Shown here piece by piece: positions 14,120 through 27,000 of a DNA stretch of 64,000 bases. The stretch spans positions 2,504,458-2,568,457 of the forward strand of contig NC_031476.1 of the NCBI RefSeq assembly GCF_000006565.2, given 5' to 3'. The DNA comes from Toxoplasma gondii ME49 (lineage: Eukaryota; Apicomplexa; Conoidasida; Eucoccidiorida; Sarcocystidae). Each line of letters opens with the position of its first letter. Positions within the stretch are counted from its first letter, which is position 1. The notes beneath the pieces are model-generated. The model had not been told where the DNA came from, did no database searches, and saw only the letters and a list, made by a program, of their open reading frames with translations. The translations under genes were made by a program, and so were the position numbers.

Positions 14120-17100
14120 TGTCCCGAGAATATGTCCTAGAAAACAAAGACGGCAGGACGCGCTACGCAGCTGGGGGCAGACAAGGCCTCGTACAGGGCT
14201 TCAATAACTGGACATAGATGCTTTCTCTGCAATACAAAGCATAAACAGGGCGGCGACGTGACAGGGGAAGCAGCGAAAAGAGAGAGGATTGAATCGGATC
14301 TTGGAGGACCAAAAACAGCGAGACGCCTGTGGTTGCTCTTCGCTGATTAAGCAGTTTTCATTACAGCGCCAAGAAGCTGATCCTTGTGGAGGGACACTTG
14401 GTGAGAGCACATGCTGGACAGGACAAGAAAACGGTCTATGCTGTGCCAGGTGTAGCTTCACGTGGAAACATGCGTGCAGCAGAGAGGGCTACTCGCGTGT
14501 TGAATCGAAGAGGCAAGATTAGGAGGAAATGCGCCAACTCCACTGAGAGTGAGGAAGTACACCGGAAGTGGATCCTGACTGCATCGTCCCTGAAGGCCAA
14601 TTTCAAGAAGTCTGACGCGGATAACGATAACTGTGCACTGAACAAAAGAGACACTCCCGCTGTTCAAACATGCATGGACATATGCGGAGGTATATCTGAA
14701 CGAAATCGAAAGATTCGCTCTGAATTAAAATACGGTGGCGCAAGAACTCGCTGTTTTCCTGACTATGCCAGGAGTCAAACATGGGCATGCTTTGGGAGGA
14801 AGCAAAAAGAATCAGGAAAGTACGACCTATTTCCTGGCCACTGTTAAAAAACACACGCTTCGCTAAAAGATTGGGAAGCTAGAGAGTCCGTACAAGCGTG
14901 TGCCGTGAACTGGCTGTTGACCTCGGTGTCTCAATAAGAACACCCGTTGCCCCGTAGTGGGTCCGCCACCTTCTCTAAGTAAACCGAACGCGAGGGTAGG
15001 ACTTTACACGTGAAGAAACACCATTTCCAGAAGAAAGGTCCTAGGCCCGTCGCACACAGTCTTGCCCTGTTTTATGTTTTTCAAAAGGTTGACTGTGGAG
15101 AAAGCCGGACACCGTCTCTGTTACAAGAAGCGTTAAGTACAAAGACGCCCGGCACAATCGGCAGTGCACGAAGAAAAAATGAAAACGCCCTCTCTGTGCG
15201 AGCAGAAGGAAAACCGTAGGTACAGCGTACCGTGCAGGCAAAAACCCCATACAGTTTTTAGGCCCCGATTTGGGCTGTTCCCAGATGAGTCTAACTATGA
15301 GACACAAATGGACCCGCGTCTCGCTCCCTCGGCAGACAACGGGACGGAGCGAGACGAGATGTCGCGGATGTGGAACTCTCTTGTACGACATCCTACAACA
15401 TCTCTGCAAAAACAGGTAATGTCAACTGAAAATATAATAGAGATGCAGGGGAAAACAAAGTGGACCCCGAGGTAATGCGATCGCACGACCTTCTGTGACA
15501 GTGGGCAAAACGGACTAGCCACCTGCGGCGTTCCCCTCTTTCCTTGCGCGAGAGTATGGAGTAAGTAGGGGGAAACTCGCTGACTCTACAGAGATATACA
15601 GCGTACTCTGTTGACGCATAGTCACCAATTACGCATCGGGTATCAACGCGTCTGTGATGTTTTGTCGTTCAAAGTCTCAGACTCGATTCTTTTTGAAACT
15701 GCGGATCTGCAGAATAAATCAAAGAAGCTGGTTTAGTTCACTTTTTACTTGCTCATTGCGTACTGGCGACTACAGGGTGTGACATACGTTCGATTCACGG
15801 AAGCCAACACAATTCTTTTCTGGAGAGCATTCGTCCTGCGTCCGCGCAACATCGCAGACTTGCGAGTGACAGCATACCGTCACATGGTGTAGGCGAGGAG
15901 GCCGCCAGTCTTTGTGTCACAAGGCATAGGTACGTAAACGTAACCGTTTAACGAAAGCGCGAGCAAGTCCCTTGTTTCGATTATGAACAGCGGATGGAGC
16001 TGCGACAAAGATTCAGCAGTAAGACACGATCCAGCCCCTGGCAGATACACAGTTGGCAGCGTGACAGGGTGGAACCGACGATTCACCGGAGAATAGGTCG
16101 GCGAGTACAGAGTGTGCCAGTGCCAAACTCGTTTCGATGATAGCAACACACGCTGGATTCTGCTGGCTTACCGCCCTCAAGAAATCTGGGGTGATGCACC
16201 AAGGCTCGGGGGGGGGGCTGAATCAGCGTTGTTGACCCCGGTGGCGCCTTTCGTTCCTGTACACCATCGTTTCAACTGTATCCAACACAACATCAAAGAA
16301 ATTATCGCTCACGATTTAGAACATTGGTTCTTCTTTCTGCTTCGACTCTACATTTTGTCCATTCCTCGAACAGCGCTGGGATAGTGTACAATGAGGGCTG
16401 ACCCTGGGGCGCGAGAAGGGAACGCTGCCACTTAGAGGTACGGATTTTCGCCGTTCTCTGACGGGGTGGAAGACGGTTGAGAAGAATATTCCTCAAGGAG
16501 CGAACCAGGAAAGATTCCTGCAGTTCCATCAAGGGCGATGTTTCCTCTGTCCTCATTCTTTCAAGAAGAATCCGCCGGTGACCTGGCACAGAGTGAGGCA
16601 CCAGGGTAACCGCTTAGAAGCGATTTCCACACGCCAGCTGACGAACTCGAGGGAGATGCTCTCGATTGAGTCGGGCGTACCACCCTAGCTGAAGTTTTTA
16701 GGCAGTGCGTGACTTTGGTTCAGTGGCATCAGTTGCTCTCCCTACAGCTCTCGTTCGCCTCAAACATGAATCGCGCATGGGGAAATGGGGAGCAGTTATC
16801 CGTCGGCAATTCAGACGCTCACTCTATTGGTATACGAGGCCTACGGCGAATTCGTGGGTGCCAGTGTCTTCTCTCGAAACCACTTCTAACTTTGTGTTTT
16901 TATTTGGTCGTCCAATGAAGAACGCGATCTTGTGATGAATGCTAGGCTCGGCCACACACCCTAAATGCGTTCACACCAAGGAATCGTGGGCAGAAAACAA
17001 CGCACGTGAGAGCCCATCTGTTTCTACATTTCTCTTGATCCAAAGTGGTTTGCATTCGGAAGAGAGCGACCGAAAGGACCATCGTCCCATGTAACTATAC

Positions 17101-18712
17101 ACGTGCAGCTCATTCAGAGAACATGCCCCTCGGCGTACTTAAACACATTCCGAGAAGCGGCAAAGCAACAGCAGAGGGACTACCTGTTTTTGCCCGACGC
17201 TGTGACTGCCCATACCCTGTAGAACTCTGCTTGTTTTAAATTAGCACAGCCACATCAAACTGGACACAGGGTGAAGCTCCAGAGACCAACGCGCGACTCT
17301 ATTTCCTCTGCGTGCTGCCCAGAGTCACCTCATGTTGCATATGATTCTCGTCACAACCATTGTTCTATGCAGGCGACAGCAACTCGCGAAGCTGCAAGAC
17401 CAATCGGGGAAGTAGCACACAGAATCAAGAAGCTCAGTGTAGCCTCACGACCGCAAGCTCGGTACTCTTTGCTCCACAGCCGCAGAATCCCAGATTTACG
17501 CGTGTCACGCAAAGTTGATTGAATGAGAGAGGAAACGTAAACAATCTCGAAGGAAACGTGTGTCGGATTATCCCCCAAATGCCCGTTCTAGCACCCCTAG
17601 GTGACACGCACAGATCGTCTGCCCTAAACTGCCTGGTTGCTTCAGCGAGCTTTCCGAGCCGAGACCTTGCACTTCAAATGGGCTCCGTACCGAGTAAAAG
17701 ACGATTTCTGAGAGTGGTCCCAGAGGAGATAACACCAACTTGAAGCAACACCTTGTAAACTCAGCGGAAACACCGTGGCGAAACCCCACCTAATCTTCGC
17801 TTTAGTCAGCGTTTGTCGACAGCAAAGCATCTCAGCCAATTCAACGCGTAGAGACACTTTGCGGGCGCCTCCGACTTTTGCGCTGAGGACAGGGCAGGGC
17901 GAGTGGCAGTTCGCTTTTCTGAGCGCGCGTACCTTTTCTCACTGCTTTTCCCTCGGCTTTTCTTTGCGGCAGGACCAATACAGAGTGCAGGACGGGACGG
18001 AATCGCGTAGGCAGCCGCAATATTTGCTTTGAGTCGTCTGGAGTCGCTGTGAAAACGCAACGCCACCTTCTGGAGGACAGAACTTCTCTTTAAGGGAACA
18101 CGCGGGAGACAACCTCCACGTTCCAGCGCGTGTCTCCAGCTTCTGTTGTTTCAGATCCTTCTTCGACGTTTGCGTTCTCCTGCTCCGGTTTTCTCTGTGT
18201 TTCTTCTCGGCTTCACCCTCATATCGTCCGCTTTGTTTCTCTTCGCCTCCTCCCGCTGACTTGCGGGCTGTCTCTCCTTTTCCTCTCCCATCTCCCCGTC
18301 GCGCGACGTGTAGGTTCGTTTCTCCTGAACTCCGGACATCCACCCGGTTTCTCGTATCCTGCATCTCCGATAGACAAGAAACTCGAAGAGTCTTGCCTCC
18401 AGATCGCCGAACTGCTTGTCCCCTTCGGAAACACCCACAGAACAAGCTTGCACTGCGGCCGCTGCACCCCTCTTCTTGTTTTGATGCTCCTCAATTCTTC
18501 CACAGACTCGTGTGCGCTTCTGTTCTCTTTTCTCGCCCGTCTCCATCCCCTTTCTTCTCTCCAAAGAGCACCTGCCGCATCTCACTCTGCCCCTTCCCCT
18601 CTGCATCCTTCCTGCCGATCCTCCTTCACTCCTCCGACTTCTCCACCTTGAGCGTCGTGCTCCACCGTTCTTCTCTCCACCAGACAGTCTCCCTTCGTCG
18701 CTCCAAAACAAC
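14120..18712. other. Divergent intergenic region and 5' UTR of Y14
   Basis: About 4.6 kb lies between two divergent start codons. It should carry two promoters and 5' UTRs. The stretch before 18713 is very C/T-rich on the plus strand (about 18130-18700), which produces long spurious frames on both strands. A minus-strand frame at 16601-16302 (99 codons) has a moderately protein-like composition but no partner exon or homology. A G run lies near 16208. No gene is supported. Confidence 0.55.
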
Positions 18713-21700
18713 ATGGCGGATGTAGACATGACCGTCGACAGACGCTCTCCTTCAGCCTCGAAGAGCAGGAAGCAGAAGGTGGGGGTTCTTTCGCGTCTCT
18801 TCTTGCCCCGTTTTCTTTCCTTCCGTCCGTGCCTCGACGAACTCACAAGGGGATTTGCGGTTCTCTTTATGCGCTTCCTTCACCCTCCTCCCGCACGTCT
18901 CTGCCTTCGCGTCTTCTCTCGAGATGCGTTTCCTCTTCTTTGTATTTCTCGATCTTCTTCCCCCCTGTCTGCTTTTTCTTCTCGCGTCCACTTCCTCTTG
19001 CACCTCTCCTGGGTCCGTCTCCCTAAAATTCCTCGCCGGTCTCTTTTTCTTTTCGAGATCTTCTTCACCTTTCTTTCCGGCTCCCCTTCCTTTCTTCTAG
19101 CGGCACATCCCTTACCATTAGCCTCGTCTTTGATTTACTGTGGGGGGACGTTTTCTCGGTCCTGCGATGGTTCACATGTTTTGGATGGCTGCACGACCGC
19201 GGCGGAAGTTGGCACTTCCAGAACGTTTAATAAAAGCGTCAACCGCTAATAAGGGGGGACTCGCAACGCCGTCACTCATGCAACTTTCTTCGCCCTCGCC
19301 TGCCGCGCTGGTGCTTGTGAATTTGCAGGGTCGAGGTCTGAAGGAGGGAGGACGGGAGACTGACGGACGCTACAGCGGTCAGGCGGGAGTTTTCGAAAGA
19401 CTCGAGGAGCAGAATGGGGCGACAAGCACTCGACGAGAGTCCGAGAAGTCCAAGGGAGCTGCACCGGCTCGATGTAGGTTCAAACAGGCAAGAGAAAGCC
19501 TTGGAAGAGCCATGCTGGCCTCTGGGGGGGGGGGTACAGCGCAATCACAGAGCGCTTTTCGCTCTCACACTGCAGAGGCCGATGCCTGTCAACGAAGCAC
19601 TCGTGGAGGCAACGCACTCAGAAAGCGAACGACTCTGGCATGGTGCGAAATTTCTTAAGTCCCGTTTTGCTGCTTGTTCTTTAACACGGTGCTGAACACC
19701 AGCAACTGCACAAGATGCTTCCGAAATCTATAGGTAGACGCGAGAGTGGTAACCATCATCTGAAGCACAGAGGTAACAGCGTGGTGTTGTCGAAATCCGC
19801 TCCAAGTCTCAGTCGGAAGCTGGTACAGTCGGATAAAGTTTTTGCCGCAGGGGATCCTCGCTGCATGCGTCGACGACGCAGATCGCCTCCGGTGCCGGTC
19901 TGGGGGTTGTGCCCCTCGTCGCGAAACTGTGGAATTGCCATTCCACGAAACCGCCGAAGCTGCTGTGTTAACATAGCCATTTATCCTTTCTTTTCCTGAC
20001 GACCTCAGAGCGAGCTCCCGCACATGTCTCACCAAGAAGAGCCCTGGTGAACAAGTGGAAATCGTGACACTGTCGGTGTGCATCTCAGAACGACTGCCTA
20101 TGTTCGACGCGGTCCTTCACGGATTTCAGTGTTCCGCTGCTTGTGGTGGAGCACACAGCAGCTGCGATATGAAGGATTGCATGACGCGCCACGCAGCTCA
20201 GTTGATAGCACGCTGACAGGACGTAGAACTCAGATGCTGGAGACACCGACCCTCACGACGGCGCGCGCTCTCAGACAAAAACAGGCCAGCCCTCTGTCGG
20301 GTGTTCTATGTGCACCAGACAAAAGCTCGGCCAGACTTCGTTTCTCCTGCCTGTTTCGTTTCCTGTTGCATGCTGCGGCGACCTTTATTCTTGGCTCTGC
20401 GGAGTGCGCTATGTCTATGAGTTTTCCGTTTTTTGTTCTTCCTCTCTGTTAGGTTTCCGTTACGCGTTTCTCTGCGTGTGTCCTCGTCACGAGGCGTAGA
20501 CTCTTGGCAGTGAGCATGCTGGGGAAGGCGTAGGCTGTGGACCTCGGCGTTCGCGTCCTTCAAGTTAGAGGATGTGAACTAGACACACTTTTATTTTCGT
20601 GCGTTTCAACGTCGTTCTCTTATTGTCTGTCGCAGCCGTAGAGGGATGGATCATCGTGGTGCGCAATCTGCACGAGGAAGCTCAGGAGGAAGACATCCAT
20701 GAGAACTTTGAATCTTTCGGTAGGTCGGCTTTTTCTTTTTTCTCGCGCGAGTGTCCTTGCCAAGTTCTTTTGTCGTGTCACCAAGCAGCTTGCTGTTCTG
20801 GCGTCCCGGCTGGTCTCTTTTGGTTCTTCGTTTTCTGTCCCTTCAACATCTTATTCAGCAGACAAGAACTGAAGTCTGACAACACAACGACTTCGGTTTC
20901 TTACATACCTGGCACACATGCGGCGACAGACGTGTACGATCCTAGCCTGTCGATAGCGTACGACCCCACGGCGAGTGTACCACTTGAGTATGTATGCTGC
21001 TCACGAACTAGCTCACTGTGTCTTGTCTGCTTTGGTCGACCTCTGTCTTTCACGACTTCGTCGTTTTTTCGTCCTTATTGCGTGCCCATCAGTTACGGCC
21101 GTCAGCAGTGGGCGTTCTGGGGTTCTACGGGCTGTGAAGTGTTTGAATGTCCACATGGCGGAACGTATTTCACTGGGTCGTCTTTGCGCGGCGGATCTAG
21201 CGTAGGCTGGCACTCGTATCCAGTGTGCCTTCTTCATCGTCACATTTTCGCGACCTTTTGCGCTCGTCCCTGGTCGCGGCTGGTGCAGGCCAAATCAAAA
21301 ACCTCCACCTGAACCTCGACCGACGAACAGGGTTTGTCAAGGGCTACGCCTTCATCGAATTCGAAACATTTGAAGAAGCCGAGGCAGCTATCAGAGGTGA
21401 GAGTGCTTTTCACATGCATTTCCATGACCTTTCTCATCTCGCTGCCTCTCTCTTATTCGCTTTATCTCTCCCCTCCAGCCGTCCTCGTCGCTTGTGCTCT
21501 CTGCTTCGCTAACCTTTTCTCTGCATCTCCTCTGCATCTCCTCTGCCTCTCCCATCCTCATATATGCGTTGTTTTGTCTCCGTGTTGCTTATCGTGTTCT
21601 CCCCCTCTTCATGTTCCCCTCGTCTTTCTGTGATTTTTTGTTTTCCTTTCTGTGATTTGTTTTTTCTCCTATCTCCGCTTCTGCTTTTCTTGTTTTCTCC

Positions 21701-21887
21701 TGTCTCGTTTTTTCTTCCCTGTCCTTTTGTTCTCCTTGTCTCGCGATCTCCCCACCGGTGACGAGAGGAGTCTTGTTTTCTTGCGTGCGTTTATCCTGCA
21801 GGCATGGACAACCAGCAGCTCTTGGGTCAGACAGTGTACGTGGACTGGGCGTTCAGCAAGGCACCGAACGAGAAGAGGCGTCGCTGA
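18713..21887 (+). CDS. RBM8A: Exon-junction-complex RNA-binding protein Y14 (RBM8A)
   Basis: Five exons: 18713-18778, 19329-19473, 20636-20719, 21289-21396 and 21802-21887 (TGA). All junctions are GT-AG and in phase, giving 162 aa (human Y14 is 174). One RRM spans about residues 73-152. It starts with the family-typical SVEGW, has RNP2 as IIVVRNL (76-82), the highly conserved [13 protein letters not shown] block, and RNP1 as KGYAFIEF (116-123). The N-terminal KGRG motif is also conserved; the C-terminus is a short basic KRRR rather than the longer RS-like tail of animals. Y14 binds MAGO as a heterodimer and locks eIF4A3 onto spliced mRNA upstream of junctions, acting in splicing fidelity, export and mRNA surveillance. 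Assignment rests on strong sequence recall of the family; the start ATG is the first in frame and begins MADVD, resembling animal MADVL. Confidence 0.96.
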
Positions 21888-24017
21888 CGGAGAAGGGAAA
21901 ACGAACGTTCGACGCTGACGCGCAGCGCCATATGCGATCTAGGAGAAACAACAGAGATTTCGGCAGAAGGGGAGGCGAACGGGGTAGAACGGGTTTCCGC
22001 CAAAGGAGGCAGCGACAGCAAGCGGGAGAGAAAGAGAGCTATTCGCGAAGAGGAAAAGCGAGGAAAACTGGAGGGAAAAGTGCCACACATCACTCAGACG
22101 TCTGCATCACCGGGCAGGACTTAGCCCGTGAAAAGGGACTTGCCTTCTTGTCGTGGGCCGCCTCTCAGAAAAACGAGAAGTCGAGAAGCGGCCTTTAGTG
22201 CTATTGACAAGTGAAGGGAGAAATGGCCCATGTATTGGATTCAAACGCTCCTTTTCTTTTTTTTTGCATTTTCCTCTCTTCCGTTGTGCCCGGGGCACAC
22301 GCTCCGGCGTCGAATGCGAGTTATGCGCGCTGCCGGGTGTGTATACACATCGTGTTCTGCGCTGCTGTGAGTTCGGTCGAAGATACGTATTCTCCTGCGG
22401 GTCGTCCTGAGATTGTGGCGTTCTCCTGACTTCTCGTTTGCCGGCAAACTTCACCTCCCTCTTGTTCACCCGAGAAATGGCAGTGCGTCGAGGCCCGCGA
22501 AGCTCTGCGGGCGGGGCCAGTGGTCTCCACCTTGGCGACGAGGCTCAGAGGGCGGTGGACGTACACCAGAGAGGCGGGAGATGACGAGCACCTCGAGTCG
22601 CCGATGTCCCTCCCATGGCATGCTTCGAGGCGCTTGCGGCTCGCCATGTTAAAGGGTAAACCTTTGAAGATGGATAATCCCTGTACTATGGCCCTGTCCA
22701 GCAGTTTGCCTTGAGCAGTCCAGTGGGGTGGTGGCGTGCAGCGAACCAAGAGATCGTCCACGGATTCTGTTAGGGAAAGGAAGCGGCTATGCAACTCCGC
22801 TCGTGAAACTCAAAGGGGCTTAGACTGGCTGTATTTACGACACATGATTAGTTCGCCTACCCAACACGATCATCCGGGAGCAGCTTCGGAACAATGGCCG
22901 ACAGAATATTCCACTTTTCCTCTGGGGACTCTGTTTGTGGTGAGGAAAGAGGGTACGCGGGGAGTAGAGGAGAGATTCGGAGTCTGCTCCCACAGAGAGG
23001 CGGGTTTCCGACACGGGTGTGGAAACGCAGGTAGCCAAGACGCGTGCATGCGCTTGTAGATCCAGACCCACGTTTAAGAAGAAACGACGCAAAAACATGT
23101 CGCGCCCCGATTTCCCCTGGAACCCATTCCGCGTGAAGCAACAGGCACCACAAGGCACACGAAACTGAGAGGCAACCAGATGGCGCCTGCTGTCCTTTGT
23201 CGGTGTCTGTACACCCGACAAGCTGCGCTCCAGCACTGCTAGACAGCTCTCAGAACGGGAGTAGACGCCTTTTACAACTTGGAGAGCTGCTTTTAAACCC
23301 TTCTGCGGGACGCCCTGAGACATTGACGCGCGAGCGAAACTGCTTTTTGCGACTTCGGGAGCGCGTCTCGAGTGTGTCGTTGGTTCGTTGTTCTCACTCT
23401 CCACCAGCAGAATGCGTATCGCACTTGGGACGAACGCAGTCGGCGATTGGGTGCGGTTCCTCAGACCTCGTGCTCAGGCAACCGTCGGAGGGCAGAAACG
23501 CGTCCACTGTACCGTTTTTCGTGTTTTCTCGTTTCTTCCAACACAGAGAGTGTATCGAGTTGATTTCTATTAGAATACAAGATGAACAGTGTAACCAGCA
23601 GGTAGTGGTCTGGTTTACATCTTGAAGGCCTTTGTTCACAAGACCCAAGTTCTCGTGCGCTGCCGGTGGCCCACACATCGTGTTGCGTGCTTGCTACACA
23701 CCTTAATTCCTAGGTTAGGTTTTCCGGTTTAGGCACACAGCCAGGTACTGACAGTATCGACAGGCGAAACACCTCGCGTGACATGAACCCATTTTCTCGT
23801 TCGGCAAATCCACGGGTTGCCCGACGATCGCTAAACAAAGCAGAGAACACAACTCCGATGACATGCCAGTGTCGCATACAGGATGTCGACAAGTTCTTGC
23901 ATTCCTTCTTGTCTTGACTGTTTGCACAGCAAAGACGTAGGAACGGAGAATCCAGTGCCACGAGACTGAGAGTAAAGGTGCATCCACAACGCAGAACTGA
24001 CGGCCTGTCAATTGGTT
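21888..24017. other. Convergent intergenic region (Y14 and TTI1 3' ends)
   Basis: About 2.1 kb between two convergent genes. Open frames are short and overlapping on both strands. None has phase-matched splice partners or recognisable motifs. Presumably 3' UTR of Y14 for the first few hundred bases. Confidence 0.6.
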
Positions 24018-27000
24018 CTAAATGGCCCTTTTGCATCTCTCGCGTATGTTGTGGATTTCTTTCTTTTCTTCTTGGTCTGCTTGCATCTGCAAGAAGCCTT
24101 CGCCGAGAGGCCCGTAGGGAACGGAGAGCAGCGAGCGTTGAGCCCATCCGGCTTCGTTTCGTCTTCTTCGGACTCTTCGTTTGCCCTCTGAAGATTCCAT
24201 CCCTTCGGCGCTGCATGCAGCGGCTGGGGTTTGCAGGGCTTCTGCGGTCAGCACCTCGAGTTCCTCAACCTCTCTCTGCCCTGTCTCGTCGCCGTCGTGT
24301 CGGCCCTCATAGGAGGCTCCCGCCGCCTCTGCCGTAGGCTGCTGCGCGCCGGCAGAGTCGGTGACGCGGCTTGCGAACGCACTTGAGAGAAAGTGGAGTT
24401 TCTGGTCGCGCTGCATTTCGTCTCGGAGCTCAACCAAGACGCTGAGACTCGCGGCCTCCGCCACGCGCCGCCAGGTCTCGACAGACACCAGGTTTCGACG
24501 ATATGTGGAGAAGCTGACCAGGCGCAGCAAGCGATCGGAAGACATCGAAATAAGAGAAGAGCAGGTAGCAGAAGAGACAGAAGAAGCGAAAGAAGACGAG
24601 GAAGGAGAAGAGGAACAGAGAGAAGACGTTGAAGTAGAAGAAGAAGAGAGAGACGAAGCGGTTGGCGAGGTCTGGAGGCGGGAGGCAACTTCGGTGAGAG
24701 TGGATATGACAAAGAGAGGCTGCAGCAACGCAGAAAAGAATCAGCAAGAAGCGACAGAAGCGCCCGAGAGGGATGATGCCTTCTGACAAGAGAGTGAACA
24801 AATCCGAATCGACCGAAGTGACCTTGCGCTCCCCTTGCAAATAAGTACCCGTACCATGGCCGCCTGCACTCTATACGGGAAGAATGGGTGCAAGAGATGT
24901 TGAAGAAGAATGTTCGCAAAACAGAATTAAAGGTCGACTTTGCGGCTTCTAGAAGCAGCATACGGAAATGTGTTTCTCAAGCAGGGTTACGACGTGATCG
25001 TTGCAGACTGTGTTTCGCGAGGGATCTCTACAAAGTTTGACAGTGAGTTTTCCTTGTAACGGCATTTTCGAGGCAGCCGCTGGATGTGGAGTCCGAGATG
25101 TCGTCTTGGAAATGTAGGTCCTGAGAGTAACCGTTCGAAGAATGCCAAAAGGTTCCTGAGTTTCTCCGGCGACACCTTACAACTTGCGGGTCGATACAGT
25201 TCAGGCGACGGAGGAGGCGACAAGCCTGCGCTCGGAGACACGACGCAGCGTCTCGGTGCAGATGGAAGCATGCAGAAAATAAAACTTCTCCCAAGACCGA
25301 GTAGAGAAAAGATTCCGGATTCGAAGGGGTCGCGAGGAGAAGAAGAAGCGACAGCCACGCGTGTCCAAGTCTGAATTGGAGAAGAAATCAGTAAAAACGG
25401 AAAGAAATCAGTAAAGACGGAGGAGTGAAAGTGCTGCGAAAAAAATGCCACACGGGGTCGGTAACAGTACACGGCTCTGCGTCGGCGCCTGATGCGAGGA
25501 ACCACCAGACGCTTTGCGGGGGCTGTATGAGTTTCTCGGAAACTCAAGGCGTCGAGGAGTCACCTGCTCCAAACCATCAGCAAAGTTCATGCTTTCGGAA
25601 AAGAATCGTCAGAAATTGGCAAATCCAGCAGCTAGCACGAGGAAAGATTTATAGGCCTCAAGGACTTGCTTCTCCTCTCTACGCTAGGCGGGACAACAGG
25701 ACAACCGGGGGCGAAACCTAGGCAGGAATGGACAGTAATGCAGACGAGCCAAACGCAACTGTGTGCATTGCCTCTTTTCAGGAGCTCTTGCAGCTGCTGC
25801 ACGTACGTCGAACCGAAAGGCATGCATGCGCTCCTACCCGGTGCAGACACGCCAGTTGAAGAGACAGGGAGAAAACAAAAAGGAGCGACGCATGCATTCC
25901 ACGTGGACCGCGGAGAGAAGGAACAGACAAAACGGCACAGCACTGAGAAAAGGAAACGCCGCGAAAAAGACGAACGCGACGACGCGAGCGATGTCTAGTT
26001 GCATATCGGGAGAGAGACGCGAGGGAGAAGATCCAAGCGCAAGTGGAGAGAGACCATCGCGAACGCGACAACCTTCGAAAGTTTAGATCCCTTGACTGCG
26101 AGCAGAGGAAGGGCCGGGGTAGCCAGTCTGGCGGACCGTTTGAAGCGGTTTCACACCCGCCAGGGAAAGGGACCACACGCTGCTGACACAGACAGAAAAG
26201 GCGGAAATGTCTGATGAACAGAGAGACCCGGGGATTCAGAAGTGAACGAAAGGGAAGCAGCGATGGCAAAAGACGAGGAGAGACGAGACAGAAAAAAGAG
26301 AAAAAAGACACACGAGAAAAAAGAGAGACGACGTACTTAAATGCTTCGGTGCGACTTGCCTCCTCACGAGACCCTGCCGGCTGGGAGGTGCGACGAAGGC
26401 GGAGGAGGAGAGGTGGAAGAACATCCGAGGCGAATCTGAGGAAACGAAGAGGAATCAAGGAAGGAGAATCAGCGGTGTCCCGTCGACAACTGAGGCCAAC
26501 ACTAGGACCAGCATAGAGGAACGTAAACCACGATTTAGATGTCAGAGAAAGATGGCAAGGAGAGGCAGACGGCTCCGACACATGGCTGCTGCCGACGCGC
26601 ATGCACACAAACGTGGAAGAAAGAAGCTCGCCGAACAACGACTGCTTATGACCCTGCGGAACGGAGGCGAACAGTTCAGAAGACATACCGGGACACCAAG
26701 GGGGGAGCGAGTCTGGAAAGAGGGGGGTAAGAAAACGAAGAATATGCGGTGCAAGAACAAGAAAGGAATCAAACGGACAGACAAGTCACTGGACGGCAAT
26801 GGCGAAAGTCGAGAGAGAATCACAGAAAAAACTCACCTTTCTCTCACAAAACTCCCAGCGCATGCCGCCATCAGTTGGATGATAGCTGAACAAGAGAAAA
26901 AACCGACACATGCAGCACACCAGATAGAAAGATTTACATGGACCTTGCCAAGTGGGGACGTCAGTGTCTGTCACCATGTGCAGTTCCTGTATGTATATAC

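Noticed and set aside
18151..18846. Arg/Glu-rich frame opposite the Y14 5' region
   Set aside because: Antisense of a C/T-rich 5' UTR tract; no splice structure or motif.
24248..24961. Leu/Ser/Arg-rich open frame on the minus strand
   Set aside because: It is an alternative frame of the last TTI1 exon and its intron. The frame chosen for TTI1 is the one entered in phase from exon 6.
25778..26686. 302-codon minus-strand frame with LQLACLHRVG resembling TTI1
   Set aside because: The local resemblance was tempting, but no acceptor in the needed phase precedes it. Joining 26337 directly to 25370 restores the TTI1 pattern with a correct AAA lysine codon.
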